Origin: Legionella nautarum
GTDB lineage: Bacteria; Pseudomonadota; Gammaproteobacteria; Legionellales; Legionellaceae
Reading direction: 5' to 3'
Assembly: GCF_001467895.1 (NCBI RefSeq)
Contig: NZ_LNYO01000011.1
Location: forward strand, 1-38,866
DNA length: 38,866 nt
Shown one piece after another: positions 8,901 to 18,424 of the stretch. A program made the position numbers and the translations under genes. Below the pieces are notes generated by a model. That model saw only the letters and a program-made list of their open reading frames with translations. It did not search any database and was not told the DNA's origin. Numbering within the stretch: position 1 is the first letter of the stretch; each line of letters opens with the position of its first letter.

Positions 8901-11900
8901 ATCAAAGGAGACTTTTCACACAGTTTGACTTTTGAAGATTTAATTAGTCAAATCAAGGACAAAACACTGGCGGCTATTCTTAATCAGCAATACCCCTTAG
9001 CTAAACTTATAGATGAGCTCCAAATCAAGCGTGACGCCAGTTCCACACCTTTATTCCAGGCTATGTTCAGTTATTTAAATCCCATGCCTGGGACTGATTT
9101 ATCAGCCTTTGCTTTAGGCCAATCGGGTTCTTGTCTAAATTTTCATGGATTGATACTTGAACCTTATTCTATACCCACCTATGGTGCTCAGTTTGATCTT
9201 AATGTTGCAATTTCGCACAACAATAATCAACTTGCTTCAACCTGGGAATATAGTACAGATTTATTTAATCAATGCACTATTCATAGAATGGCGCAGCATT
9301 TTCAAATTATCTTACAGGAAATGGTTAATGATTTTAGCCAACCTCTTAATGCGTTCATACTGCCCAGCTTTGAAGAAAGAGAGCAGATGGAGCTCTGGAA
9401 CGCTACGCAAACCAACTATGATTTAGAACTACCGCTACATCAGTTGTTTGAGTTGCAAGTTGAGAAAACCCCCGATGCTATCGCAATTCTGGATGAAAGG
9501 GATTCACTTAGCTATCGTGAATTTAACACCCGAGTCAATCAAGTAGCACACTACCTAATTAATCTGGGAGTAAGACCAGGCAGCATTGTTGCAATATACA
9601 TGGAACGCTCGCTGGAAATGGTGGTCGCTTTATACGCTGTTCTTAAAGCAGGGGGTGCGTATTTGCCCCTTGATTCCAGTTATCCGAAAAACCATCTCAA
9701 TTGGGTTCTAAACGATGCGGCTCCCACACTTGTTCTAACCGGTTCAGCTACGCCTTCCCTGGAAGTTGCATGTCCAGTTTTAAGTTTGGCTTCTGGTGGC
9801 GAAGACTTTAAAAGCCTACCTAAGGAAAATCCCTCCCTGGATATCAAGCCTTATGATAAGGCTTATATTATTTATACCTCAGGTTCTACGGGAAAACCAA
9901 AAGGGGTAATGATCCCTCATCAAGGTATTCGTAATCGTATACTATGGATGCAGGATGAATATCAATTAGATTCAAGTGATCGTGTGTTACAAAAAACTCC
10001 TTATACCTTTGATGTTTCGGTTTGGGAGTTTTTTTGGCCGCTTGCAACAGGAGCATCTTTATACATGAGTAATCCGGGCGGACACAAAGACCCCTATTAT
10101 TTAGCTGCTACGATACAACAAAAACAAATTACCACAGTGCATTTCGTACCCTCGATGCTTAAACCTTTTCTGGATAATGACAAGGTAAGTCAGTGCAAGA
10201 GTCTGAGACGTATTTTCTGTAGTGGTGAAGCTCTAAATCCAGAATTGGCAAGATTATGTATTTCAAGGCTCGATGCTAGTCTCTATAATTTATACGGTCC
10301 GACAGAGGCTTCGGTTGATGTCTCCCATTGGACTTGTCCACGAGATCAACCGATTAATCGTGTACTCATTGGGAAGCCCATTGCCAATACCCAGCTGTAT
10401 ATTCTTGATAATCATTGTTTACCTGTACCGATCGGAGTTCCTGGTGAATTATATATAGGTGGGGTTGGACTGGCCTTAGGCTATTTAAATCGATCTGATC
10501 TAACTACCGAATGTTTTATTCAAAATCCTTTTTCGCAGGATGCTGAGGCAAGGCTATATAAAACGGGTGATCTTTGTCGTTTTGAAATCAGCGGTGACAT
10601 TGAGTATTTAGGGCGAATTGATAATCAGGTCAAAATTCGTGGATTTCGCATTGAACTGGAAGAGATAGAGTCAGCTGTTTGCAGCCATCCACTGGTCAAT
10701 GAAGCTGTCGCATTAGCGGTTCATGATGCCTCAGGTTCAGCACGTCTTGCTTTGTACTTTGTAGTGAAGGGTTCTGCTAATCCGCCGCTATCAGAGTTAA
10801 GGAATTATCTAAGTGATCGCTTACCTGAACATATGATTCCAGCATTCTTTAAACAACTTGATGAACTACCCTTGTTGCCCAATGGAAAGGTAGACCGAAA
10901 AGCACTACGAGATTTGGGTATTTCTTTACCCGCAGTTAAGAGCCGAAATTATATTGCCCCTGTTACCCCCATGGAAATCCTTCTGTGTAAAATTTATGAA
11001 GAAATCTTACAGGTTGATCGCATTAGTATTAGCGATAATTTTTTTGATCTGGGAGGTGATTCGCTGTTAGTTTTGCGTGCAGTTGCAAAATTGCGTGAAT
11101 TGGAAGTAGAGGTCACTATACAGCAGTTATATTCCAATGCTACAGTCGCTGAAGTTGCTGCCTTGATTGAAAAAAATGATAAAGCTGATGATAAACGCTC
11201 AACAGCAGAGCAATTTTCTCTAATAAATCCAATAGATTTGGCAAAGCTTCCAGCTTCGCTTGAAGATGCCTATCCCTTAAGCAAAATGCAGGAAGGGCTG
11301 GTTTTCCATAGTGAATTTAGTCCTGATTACGAAATCTATGTTATGGGTTTGCACCTAAGGCTTCCTTTGAGTCTCGAGTCTGTCCATGAGGCCTTAGCTA
11401 TGCTGGTAAAACGGCATCCTTTATTACGCACCTCCTTTGATCTCATCCATTACAGTGAACCGCTGCAACTTGTTCATTTTGACTCTACCATTCCAACTAC
11501 TATTTTTGATATTCAATCTCTTTCTTTAGAAGATCAGAATTTAGAAATAGAACGTTTTATGCGTGAAGAAAAATGGCGTAAATTTGATTGGACAAAGGCT
11601 CCTTTTTTACGCTTGGCTCTTCATAAACGCAGTGCGGACCAAAGCCAATTCACCTTTAGCCATCCTTTATTTGATGGTTGGTCTATGGGGTTATTAATTA
11701 CTGAATTTTTTACGATCTATGGTGCCTTATTAAAAGATAAAAAGCCGCCTTTAAAGCCTGCTCCGCAAGTAAAATATCGTGATTTTCTTAGCTTAGAACG
11801 GCAAACCATGAGATCAGAAGCTTCTTTGCATTACTGGCAAAGAAAACTTGCAGGGATTTCGCGCTCAGAATTGCCGCGCTGGCCTGCGCACCGTAAAGAA

Positions 11901-14483
11901 GGGCCTGGAAGACATATACGCGTAGTTGTAAAAGTACCCAGTGCAACTCTTAAAGGGTTACAGAAGCTCGCAACAGTGGCCGAGGTGCCCTTCAAAACAG
12001 TTTTACTTGCGGCTCATATGCGAGTTGTTGGGTTTTTAACCGGGTCCACGGAGGTTACTACAGGTTTATTAACCAACGGCCGTCCTGAGATGTTAGATGC
12101 CGACTCTGTTATTGGCATGTTTTTAAATACAACGCCATTTCATATCAATCTGGATTCCAAAAATTGGATAGAACTTGCACGAAATACCTTTCAAGCAGAA
12201 TCTGAGCTGTTGCCACACAGACGTTTTCCCTTAGCAGAACTAGTGAGAATAGTTGGTGATGGAAAACAACTTTTTGAGACGGCTTTCAATTATATTCATT
12301 TTCATATTTATAAAGCGCTGGAGAAGGTTCCTGATTTATCAGTTCTTAGTTGGAAAAGTCCTTCTGATCAAACTTATTTTCCACTTACTGCCTATTTCCA
12401 TTTAGATATTTCTCAGGAAAGCTCAGAACTTTTGTTCTTTTTGGATGTGGATACAGGGGTATTAGCCCAGCAACAAATTGATTCCTTGCCTCATTATTAT
12501 TTGAATACCCTAAAGGCAATGGCCTCTGATCATAATGCTGAATACAAAGCTATTCAATTGTTACCTTGCGAAGAACAGAAGTTAATCATTGAGGATTTGA
12601 ACAAAACAACTGATTTAACAGCGAAAAGCACTTTATTGGTTCACCAGGCTTTTTCTTTCCAGGCCAGACTTCAAGACGAAAAAATTGCAGTGCTATGTCA
12701 TAAAGGACAATTATCCTATAAAGAATTAGAACAGCGCTCTAATTGCTTAGCCCATTATTTGCATGGGCTCGGGGTTGGTTCGAATCGCCTGGTTGCTGTC
12801 TGTTTACAGCGATCCACCAATCTAATTGTGGCCTTATTGGCTGTCTTAAAAGCAGGGGGAGCCTATGTTCCCCTTGATCCTTTATACCCCAAAGAACGTT
12901 TGGCCTACATGCTTGATGATGCTCAAACAACAGTTATCCTCACAGAAACCTTTTCTTGTGACAACCTGCCAGAGGGAGCTTTTCGCAAGATTTTTCTAGA
13001 TACTGAGTGGCCAGCGATTAGCCGTTTCCCAGATTTGCCAGCAGATTTTGTACAGGATAAGGAAGATTTAGCCTATGTAATCTATACCTCGGGTTCTACT
13101 GGTTTACCCAAAGGAGTAGAAATTCCTCATCGTGCCCTCTCCAACTTCTTAAGTTCGATAAATTCTTTGCTAGCTTGGCAACCTTCAGAAAAACTGCTAG
13201 CGCTAACTACTATTTCCTTTGATATTGCCGGTCTGGAAATCTTTTTGCCCTTAATCACTGGTGCTCAGGTTTATCTTGCTTCAAAAGAAATAAGTGTTGA
13301 TGGGGAAGGATTGGCTCAGTTAATAACTAAAGAAAAAATTACCAGCATTCAAGCAACTCCAGCAACCTGGCGAATGTTGATAGATACAGGTTGGACGGGG
13401 CATGCGGGCCTGCGTGCACTTTGTGGAGGAGAACGTATGCCTCAGGAACTTGCTCGTGATTTATTGGACAGAGGCTGTGATCTTTGGAATTTATATGGTC
13501 CTACAGAAACTACGATTTGGTCTACTTTATGGCATGTTGAATCAATGGAAGATTTAATTCCAATAGGTAAACCCCTGGGTAACACCAACATTTATGTTTT
13601 AGATGAGTTTCAACGTCCTGTTCCCCTGGGAGTTCCAGGTGAACTCTACATTAGTGGACTCGGTGTTGCCCGCGGGTATCGAAACTTACCAGAATTAACC
13701 GCAGAACGATTTAGCACTGATCCTTTTAGTGGACAAAACTACAGAATGTACCGTACCGGGGATCTGGTACGCTTTCGACCGGATGGTGTTTTAGAGTATT
13801 TAAGTCGAGTGGATCAGCAGGTTAAGGTTCGCGGGTTTCGAATTGAGCTTGGAGAAATAGAAACCCATTTAAATAGTCTGGAAGGCATTGATAAGGCGAT
13901 TACCAGAATTATGGATGATGGTTTTGGTGAAAATCATATCGTAGCTTACTGTTTACAAAATGGCAAAATTGCCTATACAACAAGTCAATTACGCCAGTTG
14001 TTGCTGGAAAAATTACCCAGTTATATGGTTCCCTCTAATTTTGTATTTTTAGAGCAGTTTCCTTTAACGCTTAATGGAAAAATTGATTTCAAAGCTTTAC
14101 CCAAGCCTGAGATCTCTAGGCAACCATTACAAGACGCTTACACTGCTCCCAGATCTGAGCTGGAACAAAAGATAGCAGAAATTTACGCCGAATTATTGCG
14201 TGTAGAACGAGTTGGCATTGATGATAATTTTTTTGACATGGGTGGGCATTCCCTTCTATTGGTAAGGATCCACGGCCAATTGCAAGCTCTTTTTGAACGC
14301 AAAATACCTATCGTTAAATTATTTGAATTACCAACAGTGAGAAAGGTGGCAACCTTATTTGCGAGTCAAGATGAACAATTGGTGGTTGCCGAAGCAGGGG
14401 AGCGTGCTAACAAACGTAAAGACTGGTTGGTAAAACAGCAAAAACGACGCTATTCAGGCATACCTAAGCTCGAAAAAACCTGA
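5937..14483 (+). CDS. Lipo-initiating NRPS: FAAL-ACP-C-A(Ser)-PCP-C-A(Gly)-PCP
   Basis: A 2848-residue megasynthase. Residues 1-560 are a fatty acyl-AMP ligase (QYSSGSTGIPKG near 168) that loads a fatty acid onto the ACP (VDSL, S642). C1 is about 698-1130; its active site is HHIVADL (H827, H828, D832), with Leu for the usual Gly. A1 (about 1165-1655) gives the pocket code DVWHFSLVDK, the canonical serine code. PCP1 carries S1709. C2 (about 1775-2210) has SHPLFDGW, keeping catalytic H1909 and D1913 but with Ser for the first His. A2 (about 2234-2720) reads DILQLGLIWK, a glycine code. PCP2 carries S2772. There is no epimerase and no terminal release domain, so the acyl-Ser-Gly thioester should pass to the next protein, 60 bp downstream. 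The codes were aligned by eye to GrsA. It is the first gene of the operon. Confidence 0.93.
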   Translation: MYNNKKTTIVEVLGQLASDKPEQLLYTFLTNQRDIQLTYREFDTKAKQIAALISNYTAAGEPAILLYPAGLDFITALFGCFYAGIIAVPIYTHNFQLQKLLPRLESIMLDTNAKIILTTDEIVRDKHRFIEMAQWLKDTKFIATDLQDYSLNSLPITSELSPESIAFLQYSSGSTGIPKGVMVTHQNLIANLRVIRDAFGLEPNQNVVSWLPHYHDMGLIGNILGALFSQTPLYLFSPADFIRKPLRWLELISRTQATVSGGPNFAYELCSQSFRPELCKGLDLSAWEVAYNGAEMVRESTLSRFEAIFAPYGFQGRSFHPCYGLAESTLMVSSSGKSHCTRELILDRKSLLKGQLKKESAVSPSTVISLSSGQIQATQQVEIVDPKTRTRCLPDQIGEIWVSGPSVCKGYWNRPEETNYYFKASLSEDSGQQFLRTGDMGFLDQGWLYITGRIKDLIIIRGQNHSPEDIENTVINSHPSVSQSRVVAFSHDFDGEEGLVVLVTQPKHFSEQKIAIEQAIRKEISTKHDLVVKELIFIKRASIPLTSSGKVRRGESKNRYIEDRLNRLESAAEVLITEKGQTNSESNLASTKPSPEQLIKLNTDARFAIIVNYLQKVLARELEVSLEAINLIAPLNLIAVDSLSKVRIQHEIQELTGVQIGPERLLSEATLVELAREIAVAMKDKQSNGQPLLELEPKEFPLSKGQQSLYFIQRLSPNNFAYNISRAVRVVSPLDLSALENAFKNLLNRHVALRTRIFEQNGSCFQAVAEPFTADFKLVDARNWSDSDLSTCISSFSRQTFDLNSGSMARLCVLQREQDYLLLFSVHHIVADLVSLTVVVAELAEYYHAEITGEKAKLPALLVSPQEYIHYEEEFLRSDKAQKMRQYWLDELSDSALSLDLPADHQRPPVKSYEGKTYHFSLPVELSKKIEELAVREGVTIYVVILSAYFVLLHRYTEKSTITVGTPMANRSDARFANMVYYLVNPVAIKGDFSHSLTFEDLISQIKDKTLAAILNQQYPLAKLIDELQIKRDASSTPLFQAMFSYLNPMPGTDLSAFALGQSGSCLNFHGLILEPYSIPTYGAQFDLNVAISHNNNQLASTWEYSTDLFNQCTIHRMAQHFQIILQEMVNDFSQPLNAFILPSFEEREQMELWNATQTNYDLELPLHQLFELQVEKTPDAIAILDERDSLSYREFNTRVNQVAHYLINLGVRPGSIVAIYMERSLEMVVALYAVLKAGGAYLPLDSSYPKNHLNWVLNDAAPTLVLTGSATPSLEVACPVLSLASGGEDFKSLPKENPSLDIKPYDKAYIIYTSGSTGKPKGVMIPHQGIRNRILWMQDEYQLDSSDRVLQKTPYTFDVSVWEFFWPLATGASLYMSNPGGHKDPYYLAATIQQKQITTVHFVPSMLKPFLDNDKVSQCKSLRRIFCSGEALNPELARLCISRLDASLYNLYGPTEASVDVSHWTCPRDQPINRVLIGKPIANTQLYILDNHCLPVPIGVPGELYIGGVGLALGYLNRSDLTTECFIQNPFSQDAEARLYKTGDLCRFEISGDIEYLGRIDNQVKIRGFRIELEEIESAVCSHPLVNEAVALAVHDASGSARLALYFVVKGSANPPLSELRNYLSDRLPEHMIPAFFKQLDELPLLPNGKVDRKALRDLGISLPAVKSRNYIAPVTPMEILLCKIYEEILQVDRISISDNFFDLGGDSLLVLRAVAKLRELEVEVTIQQLYSNATVAEVAALIEKNDKADDKRSTAEQFSLINPIDLAKLPASLEDAYPLSKMQEGLVFHSEFSPDYEIYVMGLHLRLPLSLESVHEALAMLVKRHPLLRTSFDLIHYSEPLQLVHFDSTIPTTIFDIQSLSLEDQNLEIERFMREEKWRKFDWTKAPFLRLALHKRSADQSQFTFSHPLFDGWSMGLLITEFFTIYGALLKDKKPPLKPAPQVKYRDFLSLERQTMRSEASLHYWQRKLAGISRSELPRWPAHRKEGPGRHIRVVVKVPSATLKGLQKLATVAEVPFKTVLLAAHMRVVGFLTGSTEVTTGLLTNGRPEMLDADSVIGMFLNTTPFHINLDSKNWIELARNTFQAESELLPHRRFPLAELVRIVGDGKQLFETAFNYIHFHIYKALEKVPDLSVLSWKSPSDQTYFPLTAYFHLDISQESSELLFFLDVDTGVLAQQQIDSLPHYYLNTLKAMASDHNAEYKAIQLLPCEEQKLIIEDLNKTTDLTAKSTLLVHQAFSFQARLQDEKIAVLCHKGQLSYKELEQRSNCLAHYLHGLGVGSNRLVAVCLQRSTNLIVALLAVLKAGGAYVPLDPLYPKERLAYMLDDAQTTVILTETFSCDNLPEGAFRKIFLDTEWPAISRFPDLPADFVQDKEDLAYVIYTSGSTGLPKGVEIPHRALSNFLSSINSLLAWQPSEKLLALTTISFDIAGLEIFLPLITGAQVYLASKEISVDGEGLAQLITKEKITSIQATPATWRMLIDTGWTGHAGLRALCGGERMPQELARDLLDRGCDLWNLYGPTETTIWSTLWHVESMEDLIPIGKPLGNTNIYVLDEFQRPVPLGVPGELYISGLGVARGYRNLPELTAERFSTDPFSGQNYRMYRTGDLVRFRPDGVLEYLSRVDQQVKVRGFRIELGEIETHLNSLEGIDKAITRIMDDGFGENHIVAYCLQNGKIAYTTSQLRQLLLEKLPSYMVPSNFVFLEQFPLTLNGKIDFKALPKPEISRQPLQDAYTAPRSELEQKIAEIYAELLRVERVGIDDNFFDMGGHSLLLVRIHGQLQALFERKIPIVKLFELPTVRKVATLFASQDEQLVVAEAGERANKRKDWLVKQQKRRYSGIPKLEKT

Positions 14484-14543
14484 TTTTCTGCGGGGTAAGA
14501 GCAAAACTGAAATTAATGTAATAAAAGGACTAGGTGTGAACTA

Positions 14544-17500
14544 ATGAATAATATTGATAACCATTTGCTCGAATTCGGCATTGCAGTAATAGGGTTGGCA
14601 GGCCGATTTCCAGGAGCAAACACAATTGACCAATTTTGGGAAAATTTGAAAAATGGAGTTGAATCCATTCAGTTTTTTTCAGACGCAGAACTGAAGGAAG
14701 CTGGAGTACCTGAGCTCTTACGAAGAGACTCCAATTATGTTGCAGCGAAGGGTATCTTGGATGATATTGCTGGATTTGATGCCTCTTTTTTTAATATTCC
14801 CCCACGAGAAGCAGAGCTTATTGATCCACAGCAAAGAATTTTTTTAGAGTGTGCCTGGGAAGCCTTAGAGCATGCTGGCTACGATCCCTATAATTTTGCT
14901 GGCCGCATTGGTACTTTTGCCAGTGCATCTAAAAATACTTATTTATTATTTAATTTAATGACCTGCCCGGAACTCCATGATCCTTTAGTTGCCTCTCAGG
15001 TTCTTATTGCTAATGATAAAGATTATGTAAGCACTAGAACTTCCTATAAATTAAATTTACGCGGGCCAAGTATTACAGTGCAGTCGGCTTGTTCAAGTTC
15101 TTTAGTGGCTTTACATCTTGCCTGCCAAAGTCTGATGTCTGGTGAATGTGAGATGGCCTTAGCCGGCGGCGTTGCTATCGATGTCCCTCATAAAGCAGGA
15201 TATTTATATCAATCTGGCGGTATTTTTTCTCCCGATGGCCATTGTCGGGTTTTTGATAGCAACGCGCGCGGAACAGTGTTTGGTCAGGGTGCTGGCGTAG
15301 TCATCCTAAAACCCTTTGCCAAAGCCATTGAAGATCGAGATTGCATTCATGCTGTAATTCGCAGTTCAGCGGTTAATAACGACGGTGCAAATAAAACCGG
15401 ATTTACGGCACCGAGTGTTGAAGGTCAGAGAGATGTCATTATGGATGCAATTGAACTTGCAAATATTGATCCCTCTACCATTGCTTTTGTGGAAGCTCAT
15501 GGAACCGGAACTGTATTAGGCGACCCCATTGAATTTGAAGCCTTAAAACTGGCATTTAGTAACTATACAAAGCAGACAGGTTTTTGTGCTATAGGTTCTG
15601 CTAAATCAAATATTGGCCATCTAAATGCTGCTTCGGGGATTGCGGGGTTCATTAAAAGTGTTTTAACGCTAAAAAATGCTGAAATCCCTCCGAGTTTGCA
15701 TTTTGAGCGTCCTAATCCCCATATCGATTTTAATGATAGTCCCTTTTTTGTAAGTCAGGGTGCAAAATTTAATCCAGCTCATCCTCGGCGTGGTAGCTTG
15801 AGTTCATTTGGTATCGGTGGAACAAATGCCCATGTCGTCTTAGAACAAGGACAAAAGTTCCAAAAAAACAGCAAAGAGAAGGGCTGGCAAATACTTCCCA
15901 TCTCAGGACGTTCTCTGAAAGTACTCTCTAAGATGCACCAACGCTTAGGTTCTTACCTAAAAGCGCATTTACCTGAGCTGGCTGATGTTTCCTATACTCT
16001 GCAAGTAGGTCGACATGCTTTCGCCTATCGCAGTTTTCTGGTTTGCCATGATACAGCAGAGGCCGCAGATATACTTTTAAGCCATGAATTATCCAGCATT
16101 AAAAAAGCGGTCGTTACGGCGCCTAAACCCTTAATTTATTTTATCTTCCCTGCACAGGGTGATTTGCAAACTGGAATGACAGCGGAGCTTTATCAGACTG
16201 AAAAAGCATATCGACAAGCCTTTAATGACTGTTCTCAATTGCTGAGTCCTTTAATCCAAATTGATTTATCCCATCTATTATTTAGTGAAGAAAAACAGGT
16301 TCTTAGTCCAGAACTTATTTCAGAAAAAATTTATTATGCTCTGCTCTTTAGTATTGAATATTCTCTTGCACGTTTATGGATGGCGTGGGGGGTTGAGCCA
16401 CAGGCTTTATTTGGAGATGGGATAGGGGCTTTTGTTGCTGCCTGTTTGTCTGGTGTTATTACATTATCAGAGGCTCTGGCGCTCATCACAGGTTCAATCA
16501 CTTTAACAGAACTTAAATGCCAGGAACCTGAAATTCCCTTATTTTCTCATCTCACGGGAGAGAAACTACAAAATGAGGAGCTAAAACAAAACAGCTACTG
16601 GTCATTAGATGCCAATCCTGTCTCTTTGCAGACTAGACTTTCCAAGCTTGCAAAACATTCTGACCAAATATTTCTGGAAGTTGGCGTTGGCGACACTATT
16701 ATTCAAAAAATTAATCAAATTCAAAATAATATGGTCAGGCAGCTGGGAGTGGCCTCTCTTTCTTATCTTAATAAAGTCAGTGAGCGCCAGGCGATGTTAA
16801 CCACTCTAGGTTCACTTTGGTTAAGGGGGGGCGAACCAAACTGGGAGGCTTTGCATGAATTTGCAGAGCGCACACCCTTGCCAACCTATCCCTTTGAACA
16901 TAAGCGCTATTGGATAGAAAGGCAGGAACCCAAAGTCTCTAATAAGGCGCAGCATTTATCCTCTGCAGGCATCGCAGCCGGCGCATCAGATAAGGATACA
17001 GAACTTAAATTGCTAGCAATTTTTAGCAAGCTATTAAAAATTGAAGCGATTGGAATCCATGATAACTTTTTTGATCTTGGTGGAGATTCCTTGTTGGGAG
17101 TGGAGTTAATTGCCTTGGTTAAGGAAGCCTTTAATCTAAATCTTCCATTAAATGCTCTATTTGAAGCGCCAACAGTTGAAGCGATTACAAGTTTAATCAC
17201 CCGAGCCCAAACTCATGGTGTTGAAAAAGCCTTGGAAAACGCCAGGAATAATTCTGCCGCAGACTTGGTGCTAGATACTGCTTTGCAACCGCCAACCCAG
17301 TTTAAATACGATGCCGATCCCTCGGCTATCTTAATAACTGGAGCGGCTGGATTTTTAGGCTCTTTTATCGTTCATGAACTTTTACAAAAAACGCGCGCCA
17401 AACTTTATTGTTTAGTCAGAGCTTCTTCATTGGAAGAAGGATTTTCTCGTCTTGAAAAGGCACTTGCACACTATGGATTGTCTGGATTTGAACAAAAAGA

Positions 17501-18413
17501 TCGCATTCAAATCGTTTTAGGTGATTTATCCTTGGCGAATTTCGGACTTTCCGAACAGCAATACCTCGAATTAGCTGAAGCGATTTATTCCATTTACCAC
17601 TGTGGAGCTCGTTTAAGCTTTATAGATCCCTATCGCAATTTGCGCAAAATTAATGTGCAAGGTACTCGACATGTCATTGAGTTCGCATGTCAACAAAGAA
17701 CCAAACATATTCATCATGTGTCTTCAATCGCTGTCTATGATTCTGAAAATTACGTAGGTCTAGCCCATGCCGATGAAAGTTTATCCCTGGATAACAGCTA
17801 TGGATTTCACACGGGTTATGATGAAAGTAAATGGGTATCGGAACGTATTGTTGCCGAGGCTGAAAAGCGTGGAGTACCAGTTACTGTTTATCGGCCAGGA
17901 AATATTTCCGGCGATAGTCGTACAGGGGTTTGTTCATCAAGTGATTTTGTAGGCATCATGTTGCGAGGTTGTATTGAGTTGGGTTTCGCACCGGACAATG
18001 ATGCTTTTGTTGATGTTGTCCCTATTGATTATGTTTCCAGGGCCTTAGTGCATTTATCGTTAAAGCAGTCTGCGATAGGTGAGAAATATAATTTAGTTAA
18101 TTCTAAGCCCGTGCGTTGGAGCGAAATGGTCAGCATGATTCAAGATATTGGCTATTTTCTTCAAACCGAACCTTTTGACAAGTGGCGTGAACGTTTAGCT
18201 AGAGAGCGTCTGGAAAAAAGAAACAACCCAATGATTCCTCTTTTACCTATGTTTCAAGACAGGCCCTTATTTTCAAATCGTTGTTATAGCGGCAAAAAGG
18301 TGACAGAGAGTTTGTCTGGAAGCGATATTCGTTGTCATCCGATGGATACTAAATTATTTAGTGTTTACTTAGATTATTTAGTAGGCCAAGAACTGTTATC
18401 CCATTCTAACTAG
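14544..18413 (+). CDS. PKS module with degenerate AT: KS-AT(inactive)-ACP-thioester reductase
   Basis: A 1289-residue protein. The KS (about 12-435) is complete: QSACSSSL with C183, HGTGT with H319 and NIGH with H359. An AT-like stretch (about 530-795) retains a FPAQG start, but the nucleophile elbow GHSxG is GDGIG, with Gly626 in place of Ser. The sequence then jumps within about 40 residues to the C-terminal part, so the subdomain with the second catalytic His is gone. The ACP (LGGDSLL, S849) is intact. The C-terminal thioester reductase has an NADPH loop GAAGFLG starting at G933 and a YxxxK pair (Y1092, K1096). Predicted role: extend the acyl-Ser-Gly thioester with a malonyl unit loaded in trans, then release reductively as aldehyde or alcohol. 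The gap to the next gene is 11 bp. The malonyl donor could be the AT of the 24637 protein or housekeeping FabD. Confidence 0.92.
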   Translation: MNNIDNHLLEFGIAVIGLAGRFPGANTIDQFWENLKNGVESIQFFSDAELKEAGVPELLRRDSNYVAAKGILDDIAGFDASFFNIPPREAELIDPQQRIFLECAWEALEHAGYDPYNFAGRIGTFASASKNTYLLFNLMTCPELHDPLVASQVLIANDKDYVSTRTSYKLNLRGPSITVQSACSSSLVALHLACQSLMSGECEMALAGGVAIDVPHKAGYLYQSGGIFSPDGHCRVFDSNARGTVFGQGAGVVILKPFAKAIEDRDCIHAVIRSSAVNNDGANKTGFTAPSVEGQRDVIMDAIELANIDPSTIAFVEAHGTGTVLGDPIEFEALKLAFSNYTKQTGFCAIGSAKSNIGHLNAASGIAGFIKSVLTLKNAEIPPSLHFERPNPHIDFNDSPFFVSQGAKFNPAHPRRGSLSSFGIGGTNAHVVLEQGQKFQKNSKEKGWQILPISGRSLKVLSKMHQRLGSYLKAHLPELADVSYTLQVGRHAFAYRSFLVCHDTAEAADILLSHELSSIKKAVVTAPKPLIYFIFPAQGDLQTGMTAELYQTEKAYRQAFNDCSQLLSPLIQIDLSHLLFSEEKQVLSPELISEKIYYALLFSIEYSLARLWMAWGVEPQALFGDGIGAFVAACLSGVITLSEALALITGSITLTELKCQEPEIPLFSHLTGEKLQNEELKQNSYWSLDANPVSLQTRLSKLAKHSDQIFLEVGVGDTIIQKINQIQNNMVRQLGVASLSYLNKVSERQAMLTTLGSLWLRGGEPNWEALHEFAERTPLPTYPFEHKRYWIERQEPKVSNKAQHLSSAGIAAGASDKDTELKLLAIFSKLLKIEAIGIHDNFFDLGGDSLLGVELIALVKEAFNLNLPLNALFEAPTVEAITSLITRAQTHGVEKALENARNNSAADLVLDTALQPPTQFKYDADPSAILITGAAGFLGSFIVHELLQKTRAKLYCLVRASSLEEGFSRLEKALAHYGLSGFEQKDRIQIVLGDLSLANFGLSEQQYLELAEAIYSIYHCGARLSFIDPYRNLRKINVQGTRHVIEFACQQRTKHIHHVSSIAVYDSENYVGLAHADESLSLDNSYGFHTGYDESKWVSERIVAEAEKRGVPVTVYRPGNISGDSRTGVCSSSDFVGIMLRGCIELGFAPDNDAFVDVVPIDYVSRALVHLSLKQSAIGEKYNLVNSKPVRWSEMVSMIQDIGYFLQTEPFDKWRERLARERLEKRNNPMIPLLPMFQDRPLFSNRCYSGKKVTESLSGSDIRCHPMDTKLFSVYLDYLVGQELLSHSN

Positions 18414-18424
18414 AGAGGAAAAAA

